Source of the DNA: Diadophis punctatus similis
Taxonomy: Eukaryota; Chordata; Lepidosauria; Squamata; Dipsadidae
Direction: 5' to 3'
Assembly (NCBI GenBank): GCA_023053685.1
Contig: JALIGW010000058.1
Location: 2,503,425-2,567,424, forward strand
DNA: 64,000 bases
Below, piece by piece: positions 20,727 through 32,231 of this stretch; position 1 is the stretch's first letter, and every line of letters begins with the position of its first letter. The notes under the pieces are model-generated. The model saw only the letters and a list, made by a program, of their open reading frames with translations, did not search any database and was not told the DNA's origin. A program made the translations under genes and the position numbers.

Positions 20727-20795
20727 AGCCTGCCTGGGGAATTCTGGGAGTTGAAGTCCAGGCATCTTAAAACTGCTAAGGTTGAGAAACACTTG
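20727..20795. mobile_element. Half of a hairpin hAT MITE
   Basis: TGGGGAATTCTGGGAGTTGA then GTTGAGAAACACTT. Only one arm is present. Confidence 0.55.
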
Positions 20796-21029
20796 CTTAG
20801 TGTACAACGACTGAATCCAGAGATTGTGGATGAGACTGTTTATAGAGGGAGAACTGAGTTTCCGCCAACGCTTTTTTCTAAACTTTATTAAAAGGGGAAA
20901 CTTCTGTTTGTTGGAAAAGACGCTACCAGATTCCTTCTGAAACTATGATGCAATAAACTATGGATTAGCTTAGGTATAGTTTTCTCCACCTCTAGCCTTC
21001 TGAAAGGGAGTTCACAGTCGCCTTGAGCA

Positions 21030-21335
21030 GTGTGATGGGCAGCCAATAAAAATGCAAAAGGGGAAACATTTCTCCTTTTGTTTTGTTTTTAGTTTGTTTT
21101 GATAGCTCTCTGGCAGTAAAAATGGAGCTGGGGGTGGGAGGCGCCCCGTTTTCGGCATGGATGCCCTCCTGCAGCCCTCTGCCAGCGAAAATGGCGCTCA
21201 CGTGCCCCCCGCGCTCCGTTTTTGCTAGCAGAGGCTCCACGGCCGGTCGTTTGCTGTTTCCATGCCAGCCTCAGGGCCAGATCTAACCACCCATCGGTCC
21301 ATATACAGTCAGCTGGCCTTGAGTTTGACACCCCT
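21030..21335. mobile_element. hAT element fragment (GAGTTTGACACCCCTG end)
   Basis: The right end GAGTTTGACACCCCTG is a common hAT terminus. The left boundary is unclear. The interior is GC-rich with no transposase. Confidence 0.4.
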
Positions 21336-21870
21336 GCTCTGGATGGACAAAAATGTCAAATCCAGTCGGAACATCTGGCTGACTGTGTGACGAACGCACC
21401 CGTCAATTGCAAAAGGCAGCTTCAGTTGGAAGAGCTTACGTCCTGCGACGAGACCTCTAACACCATCGAACGTCCACATCGGCCTATCCCAGGTGCCCGG
21501 GAAGGACTGGATAGGTGGACAAAACTGCCAGATCCAGTCCGAACATCTGGCTGGCTATAATCTTCTGCACCCCGCCATTTGCTACGTCCTTCTCCGGCTT
21601 AAGTGTTTGCGTAAAGGCCAGATGCTGCCCGCCGAAGTCTCATCGGATGCCCGTTAACACTCCCAAATTTGAATGTGGATTTGATTAACCAGGTTATGGG
21701 CTGCAGGCTGGTTATTTGCTCTGCTGATAGGTATCAGCAAACCCACGACCACAACAGCAGGCATTGTCTTGTGATGGAGTGTTTTTTTTGCTCAGGAAAT
21801 ACACTGTTGTCGTTGTGGGTTGCTGAGCAATGGCTCAGAGAATGTGCGAAATTTGGCTGACCTTGAATTC

Positions 21871-22221
21871 AGACGCCAGGAGTCCTTGATTTACAAACAT
21901 TGGCTTAGCGGCTGTTCGAAGTGCCATTGCACCATAAAAAGTGATCTATGACCGGTCCTCGCACTTACGTCCATTGCAGCATCCCCACAGTCACGTGATC
22001 AAAATTTGGGTACTTAACAACTGGCCTGGATTTATGTCTTGGTGTCATGCAATCGCAATTTCGCTTAACAATCACCCAATTCACTTAGCAACTGCAGTGA
22101 TTCACTTAACAACCGTGACAAAAAGCTTGTAAAGTTGGGCGTGATTCATTTAACAACCACTTTGCTTAGCAATGGGAATTCTGGTCCCGATTGTGGTCAT
22201 AAAGTGGGGGACCTCCTGTAA
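21871..22221. mobile_element. AGGTAGTCC-family MITE
   Basis: CAGGAGTCCTTGATTTACAA ... AAGTGGGGGACCTCCTGTAA, with the standard interior in reverse order. Confidence 0.65.
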
Positions 22222-22317
22222 CTGCCTTCATCCTCCCCAGAGATGTGGGAAGCCACAATTCCTGGACTTTGTGCAAATTCTCGGGACTTATGGAAGACTC
22301 ATGTAGGGGTGGTCTGG

Positions 22318-22450
22318 TCAGAATAATAGAGTTGGAAGGGACCTTGAAGGTCTTCTAGTCCAACCCCCTGCCTGAACACGAGACCCTAGACCAGGGGTGT
22401 CAAACTGAATTTCTTCGAGGGCCGAATCATCATTGTAGACCAGCAATGAG
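22318..22450. mobile_element. CR1 3' end followed by hAT end
   Basis: CR1 terminal block to 22391, then CAGGGGTGTCAAACTGAA, a hAT-type terminus. Confidence 0.55.
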
Positions 22451-24125
22451 ACAGAGGGATGATGGATGGATGGATGGATGGATGGAGACACCAGTGGAAG
22501 ATCTAAAGAACCCAGATTGGGGACAGATTGTCATGGAGAAAATCTATGTGGTCACCAAGAGTCAACAATGAACTGGTGGAGCAATATCAGTGCAGAGACT
22601 CCGCTCTCTGGAGAAGGTCTTCAATGCTGGGAAAGGTGGAAGGAGAAAGAAGGAGACCAGCAGTGAGACGGAGGGACTCAGTGGCCCTGTTGGAAGATCT
22701 AAAGAACCAGGTTGAAGATAGACTGTCTAGGAGGATCTGTCTTGTAGAAAATCTATCTATGTGGTGGCTGAGAATCAGCAATGGAAAATAAAGTTTGAAG
22801 ATCCAGCTTTCTGAAGAAGGCTGTTGTTACGGAGTGTGCAGAGCGACCCCTGAGTTATCAGGGACATGCACATAGAAACGCCGTGATAACCAGTGGATAG
22901 GAGTAATGATCCAGTCACAAACAGATTCGTTAAAGTGTATAAAGTAGTTTACTTTTAGATAAATAGCACAGTCCAATTAAACAGTCCAGGTCATACACGT
23001 TCAGTCAGTCAATATCAAGAAGTACAATAATCTTCTTACCAGCCTTTCTTTGTCTTATATCAAACAAAGATATTACAGCTTACAAACACATCAAGCTATC
23101 ACAGAGTAACAGAGCTTCACGCAGAGCTCACTATCAGACACAAAGTCAATCACGAATGAATCAGCCGAGAGAATTCCAGAGCACCTCCGAACTACGATCT
23201 CTAGCTCCCTCTTATGGCAATCTTGCAACACCACATCCAATCAGAGTACAGCAATACATTTAAAGTTATAGTACTTGAATATACGCAAACATAGATTGGT
23301 GGCTTGTTTATATATTAACAACCCAACCGTTTGGACATAGTCCTAACAGCTGTAATGTTGAGAAAGATGGAAGAGAAGAAGAGGATGGCCAGTGGGCATT
23401 GACCACTGTGTGAAGAGGGATTCAATTGCAAGGGTGATGGGGGCACCATTAGAAGACGCGAAGGACTTGGCTGGGGACAGATTGACCATCCTGGAGAAGG
23501 TCAATCCATAGAGTTGCTAAGAAGGGACACTCCCTCGACAGGTCATAATCAATCAACGTCAAGACCAAACCCCTTTGAGAAGTCTAACGTCTTGGAGAAG
23601 GTGGATGGGAAGAGAAGAAGAGAACTGGCAGCAAGGTGGATGGACTGGGTTATGGTGGTGATGGAGACACCACTGGAAGACCTGAAGGGCCAGGTTGGGG
23701 ACAGGTCACCATGGAGAAAATCTACCTCACCAAGAGTCAACTCTGACTTCATATTTGATGGCACAACATCAAGGGTGACAGGATATAAGAGCAAGCAGTG
23801 GTGGGATCACCATTTGGAGACTTGAGGGACTTGGCTGGGGACAGATCATCCTGAGAAGGTCAATCCATAGAGTTGCTAAGAGTCAAGGGTGTCTTCATGG
23901 CACCATCAATCAATATCAAGTCCAGGTTGCTTTGAGGAGTCCACCATGTTGGGAAAAGTGGAAGGAAAGAGAAGGAGAGAAGGACCACCAGCAACTGGAT
24001 GGGCTCAATTATAGTGGTTCTGGGGCCACCATTGGAGGATTAAGTTAGGGACATCAATCTATGAGGTCACTAAGAGTCAACAATGAACTGATGGCAAGGA
24101 ATCAATCTGCCATCTTACACCATGA
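22451..24125 (+). mobile_element. Degenerate tandem RTE/BovB-like 3' units, split by an LTR
   Basis: At least five passages encode a recognisable RTE ORF C-terminus, e.g. GKRRRELAARWMDWVMVVME, TPLEDLKGQVGDRSPWRKS and the diverged DLKNQVEDRLSRRICLVE. This corresponds to the GKRRRGR..RW.DGI..SM...L..L..L..DR..WR pattern of BovB. Units of roughly 190-230 bp recur around 22450, 22620, 23370, 23590, 23810 and 23950. All frames are broken. An LTR sits at 22825-23348. Confidence 0.6.
22825..23348 (-). mobile_element. Solo LTR with 5-bp target duplication
   Basis: A 524-bp segment starting TGTTACGGAG and ending GTCCTAACA (TG...CA, with TGTTA/TAACA terminal inverted repeats). GCTGT is duplicated exactly at 22820-22824 and 23349-23353. 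It interrupts the RTE-like units and contains no coding sequence. A CCAAT-like box and TA-rich signals read best on the minus strand, so that orientation is favoured. A 5-bp duplication fits gypsy-type or ERV-III-type elements. Confidence 0.75.
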
Positions 24126-24130
24126 CATTT

Positions 24131-24211
24131 CCCCTGAATTGACAGGCAGAAGAACAGAGTTGGAAGGGACCTTGGAGGTCTTCTAATCTACCCCCCTGGC
24201 CAAGCAGGAGA
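24131..24211 (-). mobile_element. CR1 3' end, left of hAT insertion
   Basis: CAGAGTTGGAAGGGACCTTG and following block; the copy resumes at 24596-24850. Confidence 0.75.
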
Positions 24212-24219
24212 CCCTAAAC

Positions 24220-24587
24220 CAGTGTTGGTGAATCTTTTTGGCATCGTGCCAAAATGGGGGCATGTGCGGGAAACCAGAAGAGCAGGTGCCTGGTGCACAT
24301 CTGTGTGCCGGGAAGATGATATTCTGATTTCCTGTGCACGCATGCGCTCTGGCCACCTGGTCTTCCGGTTTCTGGCATGCATGCGCATGCGAAGACCAGC
24401 TGGCCGGTGCGCATGCCGGAAACAGGAAGATCATCTTCCCGGTGTGCACATGCGCACGGGTGGTTGCGTTTCCGGTGCTCCTGCGTGCGTGAAGACCAGC
24501 TGGCCAGCGCACTGGATCCCGGAAGATGAACGGGCGATGGCTCTGCATGCCACTTCTGGCACGCGTGCCATAGGTTCACCACCATGG
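24220..24587. mobile_element. hAT non-autonomous element with perfect 8-bp TSD
   Basis: Starts CAGTGTTGGTGAATC and ends GGTTCACCACCATGG. CCCTAAAC is exact at 24212-24219 and 24588-24595. The 368-bp interior has internal inverted repeats (TGCGCATGC, GGAAGATGAT). It is related at its ends to the element at 2682-3147 and is also inserted in CR1. Confidence 0.85.
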
Positions 24588-24595
24588 CCCTAAAC

Positions 24596-24850
24596 TATTC
24601 TGGACAAATGGCTGTCCAATCTCATCTTGAAAACCTCCAGTGATGCAGCACCACAACTTCTGGTGGCAAGCAGTTCCACTGATTAATGGTTCTCAGTGTT
24701 GGGAAATTTCCTCTTAGTTCTAGGTTGGTGCTGAGCTTCCATCCGTTACTTGTCCTGCCCTCGGGTGCTTTCGAGAACAGAACAGAATAACAGAGTTGGA
24801 AGGGACCTTGGAGGTCTTCTAGTCCAACCCCCTGCTCAAATAAAGACATC
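24596..24850 (-). mobile_element. CR1 LINE pieces, antisense
   Basis: Continuation after the hAT insertion, including the ORF2 end (NLELRGNFPTLRTINQWNCL on the minus strand) and a second terminal block near 24785. Confidence 0.75.
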
Positions 24851-24867
24851 GTAAGAGTTATTATAAG

Positions 24868-25741
24868 AGCCGAGGTGGCGCAGCGGTTAGAGGCAGTACT
24901 GCAGGCCACTTTAGCTGACTGTGATCCGCAGGTCAGCGGTTCAAATCTCACCGGCTCAAGGTTGACTCAGCCTTCCATCCTTCCGAGGTAGGTAAAATGA
25001 GGACCCAGATTGTTGGGGGCAATATAAATATATACATTGCTTACTGGTGTAAACCGCTTAGAGCAGTGGTTCCCAACCTGGGGGTCGGGACCCCTTTGGG
25101 GGTCGAATGACCATTTCCCAGGGGTCGCCCCGGCATCTTCAGCTCCCCCCCCCACTGCCACAAGCCTGGCCATATCGACTCAACTCGCCCGAGCCCTCCG
25201 ATTGGTCGGGAGAGGTGCCATTCGGTGAGAGGCGTTTGTGACGCCTGGCGGCCGAGCTTTGGCAGCATCAGCTGAGGGGCCAGCTTTGCTTTGAATTCTG
25301 GGAGTTGAAGTCCAGGCACCTTAAAAGTTGCTGAGATTGAGAAATATTGCTGTACACTTGTTGGTTATCAAGTCTAAATACAGAAGTAGACTTGTTGTGG
25401 AAGATGATATTCCTTGTGCTCTTGCAAAGACTGACCCGAGAATTTCTGATCTGGCATAATTACATATTGTTTTTGTGATTAATCGCTATGCTTTAATTAT
25501 GTTCAATTTGTAACAATGAAAATACATCCTGCATATTAGATATTTACATTACGATTCATAACAGTAGCAAAATTACAGTTATGAAATAGCAACGAAAATA
25601 ATTTTATGGTTGGGGGTCACCACAACATGAGGAACTATATTAAGGGGTCGCGGCATTAGAAAGGTTGGGAACCACTGGCTTAGAGAGTGCTTGCACTATG
25701 AGGCGGTATATAAATCTCACAAAATAAATGAATAAATAAAT
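24868..25741 (+). mobile_element. tRNA-derived SINE split by a SPIN-like element
   Basis: The SINE reads GAGCCGAGGTGGCGCAGCGG, with box B GGTTCAAATC, then GATTGTTGGGGGCAATATA and GTAAACCGCTTAGAG at the break. It resumes at 25678 with GCTTAGAGAGTGCTTGCAC, ATGAGGCGGTATATAAATC and an (AATA)n tail. The same subfamily, uninterrupted, lies at 46160-46420 on the other strand. Confidence 0.85.
25064..25677 (+). mobile_element. SPIN-like hAT element, internally deleted
   Basis: A 614-bp element starting CAGTGGTTCCCAACCTGGGG and ending AAGGTTGGGAACCACTG, with exact 8-bp duplications GCTTAGAG at 25056-25063 and 25678-25685. The right 250 bp match my memory of SPIN (AATTACATATTGTTTTTGTG, ACGATTCATAACAGTAGCAA, TATGGTTGGGGGTCACCACA). 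Just before it, 25373-25459 encodes SKYRSRLVVEDDIPCALAKT DPRISDLA and a stop, the C-terminal end of a hAT transposase. The rest of the transposase is missing. A hairpin-MITE piece lies inside at 25294-25350. SPIN elements are known to have moved horizontally among tetrapods, including squamates. Confidence 0.85.
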
Positions 25742-25942
25742 CGTACACCACGCTGGACAAAGGGCTGTCCTTAAAAATCTCCAGGGATGGCTCGGACACC
25801 ATAAGGCCAAGTGCTGAATTGGAATTGGTGGTAGCTGCTGTGGGTACGCAAAGTGGCATTTTTCAGGGCCAGCGGCCTCGCACAGCCACATAAACCCCAG
25901 AAGCTGTTTGGTTCTGGGGTCAGCCCCAGTGGTCTTTTTCTG

Positions 25943-25943
25943 C

Positions 25944-26020
<77 letters not shown>
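25943..26020. repeat. (CA)n microsatellite
   Basis: About 38 CA units with one AAA interruption. Confidence 0.95.
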
Positions 26021-26021
<1 letters not shown>

Positions 26022-26299
26022 ATGCAAGCCAGTGCCATATCCAAGGCTGCTGGGAACAGGCTATCAACAGTGCCAGGGCTGAAGAATGGCAGCTGGAGGA
26101 CGCAGAGGAGGCAGGGAAGAAAAAGCCTCTCTGTGCTTCAAGGGAAAAAGGACGATTGTTTGCAAAGCAGCCTTGCCCATCCCTCCACCCGGCCCGGCCC
26201 GAAGGAGGAAGGCGCTGGGTGCTTCTCGGTTTTTTTTCCCCCTTTCCTCGGGGGATCCAGTTCTGGATGAGTTGTCCCTTGGCTCGGGGTGCAAGGACG

Positions 26300-26364
26300 T
26301 CGGTTGGGGAATTCTGGGAGTTGAAGTCCACCCATCTTAAAGTGGCCAGGTTCGAAAAAGATTG
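26300..26364. mobile_element. Half of a hairpin hAT MITE
   Basis: GTTGGGGAATTCTGGGAGTT, then CACCCATCTTAAAGTGGCCA. One arm only. Confidence 0.55.
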
Positions 26365-26495
26365 TTCTAACCCTTCCAGAGTTTTGATAGCTGGCTTCAC
26401 ACAACACTCTGGACAAGAATGAGACTGGGTTGTTGGTCTTCAGGGCACTTTAGGCAAACCAGGTGTGGCTGTGAGAAGGAAGCCTGGCTTAATCT
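26365..26495. repeat. Unidentified dispersed repeat, copy 2
   Basis: TTCTAACCCTTCCAGAGTTT ... GGGCACTTTAGGCAAACCAG GTGTGG, homologous to 20618-20726. Confidence 0.6.
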
Positions 26496-26602
26496 GCTCA
26501 AAAGAACATCTTGATTGACAGATCTGCTTCGGACCTTGATTTGCAAAATATCCATTCTTCCTACCGCATTCCTTCCAGGCAGCTACACCAATCATTTTAA
26601 TA

Positions 26603-26765
26603 CAGGTAGTCCTTGACTTGCAACACTTCGTTTAGTGACCATCGTCTAGAGCCGAGGTGGCGCAGTGGTTAGAGTGCAGCACTGCAGGCTACTTCAGCTG
26701 ACTGCTAGTTCAGCAGTTCAGCTGTTCAAATCTCACCAGGCTCAAGGTTGACTCAGCCTTCCATC
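26603..26765 (+). mobile_element. AGGTAGTCC MITE left end and truncated SINE
   Basis: CAGGTAGTCCTTGACTTGC runs about 45 bp and is cut by a tRNA-SINE (GAGCCGAGGTGGCGCAGTGG at 26650) that itself stops after GCCTTCCATCCTTCC. Confidence 0.7.
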
Positions 26766-27118
26766 CTTCCACCTCCTCTATCTACCTTCTTACTCCTTCC
26801 CCTTCCTCCTTCCTACTTCCCTCCCCTCCTTCCCTTCTCCCCTTCCTTTCTACTTCCTCTTTCTCCTTTTAAACCTTTGAGTGATTCTAGTTCAATACAT
26901 ATTACATTTAACAGACTGATAACATATTCCCATACATCTGTAAATTATCGGTGCCACTTTTAAACTCCTTATTTTTTTATATCATACCTATACTATTAGC
27001 TCTTTATTTTAGGTATATGTTATTAATCTAATTCTGCCTCCTCCAAATCTAACTCTGTCATCTTTGTTGCCTCCATTTGTTTTCCATTTTCTTCTCTTTT
27101 TAATCATCATAATTTTTT
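26766..27118 (-). mobile_element. AT- and CT-rich retroelement-like sequence
   Basis: Shares ACAGACTGAT, TAGGTATATGTT and TGCCTCC blocks with 44500-44860, so it is a dispersed repeat. It is perhaps an untranslated part of a LINE. No coding frame. Confidence 0.4.
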
Positions 27119-27530
<412 letters not shown>

Positions 27531-27664
27531 CCTGTTTCCCCCAAAATAAGACATCCCCTGATAATAAGCCCAATCTGGCTTTTGAGTGCATGGCAATAAG
27601 GCCAAGCACTTATTTCAGGGTTCAAAAAAATATAAGACAGGGTCTTATTTTCGGGGAAACACGG
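27531..27664. mobile_element. Small MITE (AAAATAAGAC ends), copy 2
   Basis: Same sequence as 27257-27391 except near the right end (CACGGTATC against CACGCTATC). The 273-bp spacing and shared flanks imply a tandem duplication of microsatellite plus MITE. Confidence 0.75.
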
Positions 27665-27957
<293 letters not shown>

Positions 27958-28059
27958 TCTATCCATTCATAAAATTTCACCCATACTTTATTATATTCTG
28001 AGTCTTCCCTGTCTTTAAGTTTCGTTGTCAATCTATTCATCTCCGGAATCAACATCTCT

Positions 28060-28332
28060 TTTCCGGAGAGCAAAGATCGGGCTGCCCAGGAGCAAGCAAA
28101 CATCACAACCCGGGTCGGTTGGCAGAATTCAAGGCAGTGCCCTCCTGCCAGCTGCCCTGTGGCTGGCATGGCTTGCAAGCAGCCCAGGGCGCGGAGCGGC
28201 ACTCCTTGTGTGTGTTTGTGTGTGTATATGTGGCTCTGGCAGCTGCCCTCCTGCCCCCCCCCCCCAATTCGGCTTGGACTTTGGCGAGAACGTGCACCTG
28301 CCGTGGTTCCAACCCCTAACGTATAATTTATT

Positions 28333-28334
<2 letters not shown>
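28060..28334. other. Unassigned GC-rich stretch
   Basis: No repeat family or exon recognised. Contains a short GTGTGT run and a C10 run near 28254. Confidence 0.3.

Positions 28335-28387
<53 letters not shown>
28335..28387. repeat. (CA)n microsatellite
   Basis: About 26 CA units. Confidence 0.95.
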
Positions 28388-28389
<2 letters not shown>

Positions 28390-28407
28390 TGGAGAGTTGC
28401 ACAATGA

Positions 28408-29068
28408 ATAACTGTTGCAGCTTGCCCCGCGGTCACGTGATCAAAATTCAGATGTTTGGCAACCGACTCGCCTTTACGACGGTTGCAGTGTCCCGGGGGA
28501 GGGTTTTTTTTTTCACGTGATCCCCTTTTGCGACCTTCTGATAAGCGAAGTGAAGGGTTGGTAAAAACGATCCCTTTGAAACAAAAATCAGGAATTGCAA
28601 GATGAGATGCAGCGATGGACGCGATGATCCCTTTACGGGTAGTCCTCGACTTGCAACGGTTCATTTAGTGACCGTTACGAGTGAGAAAAAAACTGACTCA
28701 TGGCCATTTTTCACAGTTACGACCTTTGTAGCAGCCCCATGGTCATCTGATCCAAATTCAGATAAAAGAATAACAAGAGTTGGAAGGGACCTTGTGGGTC
28801 ATCTAGTCCAACCCCCCCTGCCCAAGCAGGAGATGCTTGGCAACTGGTTCATATTTACGACGGTTGCACGTGATCCCCTTTTGCGACCTTCCGATAAGCG
28901 AAGTCAGTGGGGAAAAAACCAAGTTCACTTAACAACTACAGTGATTCACTTAAAAGCTGCGCCAAGAAAGGTCGTAAAAATGGGGCAGAACTCACTTAAC
29001 AGCTGTCCCGCTTAGCGGCAGACATGTTGGGCTCTGTTGTGGTCGTACGTCGAGGACTATTTGTAAAG
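28408..29068. mobile_element. AGGTAGTCC-family MITE copies with CR1 insert
   Basis: A partial copy (28408-28565) and a longer one (28636-29068, GGGTAGTCCTCGACTTGCAA to ACGTCGAGGACTATTTGTA). The longer copy contains a CR1 3' end at about 28762-28835. Confidence 0.65.
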
Positions 29069-29261
29069 CAAGCCCTAGTGAATGATCTCTTGTGCACCTT
29101 TGGGATTCTGGGTGGCAGAAACCCTCGCCCACCTCTCTCCTTCTGCCAGGGGGCGTCTGTTGCAGAGGTTGGTGTTGGTTGGCCCACTCCTCCAACCTGC
29201 TGCCCTGGGGACAATGAACCTACAATAAAGGAGAATATTTGTAGCTCAGGGTTGAAATGAG

Positions 29262-30200
29262 GAGTTCTTTGGTGCTCTTTGAGCTTGCTTGTTTTCTTGC
29301 AGACGTTTCATGACCCAACTAGGGAACATCATCATTGCTGGGTTTATGGAGGGGAGGGGAGGAGGGGAGAGGAGGACTGTGGGGTCCTTGGTGTTCTCTG
29401 AGCTTGCAGACGTTTCATGACCCAATTAGGGAATATCATCTGTACTAGGAGGGAGTGGAGTTTGAGGAAGAGGAGGAGGAGGAAGGCAGGAGAGGAAAGG
29501 GAGGGGAGAGGAGGAAGAGGAGGAGGAGAACTGAGCGGTCCTTGGTGCTCTCTGAGCTTCCTTATTTTCTTGCAGACATTTCATGACCCAACTAGGGAAC
29601 ATCATCAGTGCTAGAGGGGAGTGGGGTTTGCAAAGAGGAGGAGGAGGATTGTGGGGTCCTTGGTGCATGGTGGTTTTCTTGCGGATGTTTCATGACCAAA
29701 ATAGGTAACATCATCAGTGCTAGAGGGGAGTGGGGCTTGCAGGGAGGAGGAGGAGGAGGAAGTTGACGACTGCTGTGTGACGCTCTCTGAGCTTGGCTGT
29801 TTTCCTGCAGACATTTCATGAACCCAACTAAGTAACATTATCAGTGCTAGGAGGGAGGAGGAGGAGGGAGGGAGGGGGAGGACTGTGGGATCCCTGGTTC
29901 TCTCTCAGCATGGTTGTTTGCTTGCAGACGTTTCATGACTGAACTAGGCAATGTCATCAGTGCTAGAAGGGAGTGGGGTTTGCAGAGAGGAGGAGGAGGA
30001 GGCGAACTGTGGGGTCCTTGGTGCTCTCTGTGCTTGGTGGTTTTCTTGTAGATGTTTCATGACCCAACTAGGGAACATCATCAGTGCTAGAAGGGAGTGG
30101 GTTGGAGGAGGGGGGAGGAAGAGGACTGAGGGGTCTTTGGTGATCTCTGAGTTCCGTTGCTTTCTAGCAGGCCTGTCATTACCCAAGCTACAGAACCTCA
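29262..30200 (-). repeat. Tandem array of Penelope-type minimal hammerhead units
   Basis: Seven to eight units with plus-strand marker at 29302, 29409, 29575, 29684, 29810, 29928 and 30051, plus a decayed one near 30170. Spacing is 107-166 bp with GAGGAGG-rich spacers. Only the 29928 copy keeps both CTGATGA and GAAACGTC. Same family as 719-1640, with more decay. Confidence 0.65.
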
Positions 30201-31357
30201 TCAGAGCCACATTCTGGCTGTGGCATCCGGGCATCCGGGCCAGTCCTCTGCCCTTTTCCCTGGGGCTTTTGCAATGCTTCCCATTTCCACGGGAACCGAG
30301 CGAGCCTCATGGCCTGCTCCCACAGCAGCCAACCCCCTCCCCGTCAGTCCTCCCACCGGCCTAGAAGAAGGGCAGTCACGGGACACGCATGCAGGAGGAG
30401 GAGGAGGAGGCGCTCGGTTGCTGTGGCAATGCCCGGTCTGCACAGCCGCTCTCGGCTCGGGTGCCCGGAGGAATTAATCCTCCAGAGAGAGAGAGAGAGA
30501 GAGAGAGAGATGGGGATGCTCTCGGGAGGGGCTGAGCAGGAGGGGAGGGGGCCTCTCAGACTGCCTCCCCCCTCCACAGCCCACTAAAACAGCAAGAATT
30601 CCTGAGCATCTTGGCACACGCTGCCACATGATGGGGAAAGGTTTTTGCTTACCTGGGGAGGGCTGAAGGCCCCCTCCCCCAGCCGACTTGGTTTCTGCTG
30701 TCCAGCCAATTTTCTCCTTCCCTGACACCTTCCTGCCACACACACACACACACACACACCGTCACAGGCTTTCTCTCATCTGGGTCAGTGATTAACCGAG
30801 ATTAAAGAGATCCGGCAGACGAATAGATCCTCTCCGCTGGCAAAGCTGTTGGGGACGGAGAACCACGGGATGCCCCCCCAGCCCCGGAGACAGAGCTGTG
30901 GCCTGGAGAGGTGGCACACGCTGCAGACAGTGTGGACTACAGTGCCCATCAGCCAGCCAAGGTGGCCAGGCTGATGGGAGCCCGGGGTGTGCAGGTCCCC
31001 GGAGGGTCCAAGGAAACCTGCACCAGCTGGGGAGGGGTGAGGGGAGAGGGGAGGGGTGAGGGCAGTGACTGTCTCTCTGCTTGACCCCAATTGCCCACCC
31101 CTTGGGGGAGAATAGAGGGGGGGTGATGAAGCCGGGGTGGGGGGGTATTTCTGTGGCTTCTTTGTTTGCCATCCGGCTTTCGGTCCGGGCAGAAAGCAGC
31201 TGGGTGGATGCCCTTGGCACAGGAGGGGAGGGCCAGAAGTGGGGAGGGTCTGCAGAGAGCGGGGGATGGGGGGGATGGAAAGTCACAGAGGTCAACCTTA
31301 GAAATGCAGCTGGAGAAGAGGATGGGTTGGAAAGGGCAGCCAGGAGGGGGGGGACCG

Positions 31358-31360
<3 letters not shown>
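30201..31360. other. Unassigned GC-rich single-copy-looking DNA
   Basis: Includes a (GA)n at 30484-30510 and a (CA)n at 30739-30760. A short hairpin (CTACAGTGCCCATCAGCC ... GGCTGATGG) lies at 30940-30980. No exon recognised. Confidence 0.35.

Positions 31361-31421
<61 letters not shown>
31361..31421. repeat. (CA)n microsatellite
   Basis: About 30 CA units. Confidence 0.95.
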
Positions 31422-31424
<3 letters not shown>

Positions 31425-31668
31425 CGGGAAGGCAGTGCCATCTCCCCCCCCCACGTGCCCTTGGCAGAGTGGATTCCAGGCCTGGAACAAGGGTTGTTTC
31501 CATTGGGGGAGAGGACGGGGGTGGGGTGAGGATGTTGCTTGGCACGTGGGCAGCCTCAGTGGGAAGAAGGGAAACAGCAGAGCCTGGTGACAGTGATATG
31601 GGGTGGGGGAGGAAGGAAGAAGAGGAGGGGAGGGAGGGGAGGGAACAAGGGAGGGCGGGAGGAGAGGA

Positions 31669-31730
31669 GAAGGAAGGAAGGAAGGAAGGAAGGAAGGAAG
31701 GAAGGAAGGAAGGAAGGAAGGAAGGAAGGA
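31669..31730. repeat. (GGAA)n microsatellite
   Basis: About 15 GGAA units; GGAA arrays are potential ETS-factor binding platforms. Confidence 0.95.
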
Positions 31731-31734
31731 AAAA

Positions 31735-32136
31735 AAATGTTACAGCCAATGTTACAACGCCCATGGAAAAAGTGACCTATGACTATTTTTCACACTTACG
31801 ACCATGTCAGCATCCTCATGGGCAGGTGATCAAAAGTTGGACACTTGGCAACCGGCCTGTATTTATGATGGTTACAGCGTGCCTGTGGGGGGGGGCACAC
31901 GATCCCCTTTTGAGACCTTCTAACACGCAAAGTCAATGGGGAGGCCCGATTCACTCAATAATCACGTGACTAACTTAACAACTGTGGCCAGAAAGGCTGT
32001 AAAATAAAGCAACTCACTTCACAACTCACTTAGCTTTGGGCTCCATCGTGGTTGTAAGTCCAGGGCTACTTGTAGTTGAAGCTTCTGGATACTCTTCAAG
32101 GGCAGCCCCATGTGCAGCATATTAGAGTAGTCCAGA
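31735..32136. mobile_element. AGGTAGTCC MITE and L2 fragment
   Basis: MITE interior to about 32075 (GTAAGTCCAGGGCTACTTGT). Then an antisense L2 ORF2 piece (complement of ATGGGGCTGCCCTTGAAGAG) ends about 100 bp before NOL4L exon B. Confidence 0.6.
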
Positions 32137-32231
32137 GGGGAGTTGGCCAGCACAAGAGGAGCTCTGAGACTGTGTGGGTCATGGGGACTATTCAGTGAGC
32201 AAGTTTTCTCTCTCTCTCTCTCCTCTTGCAG

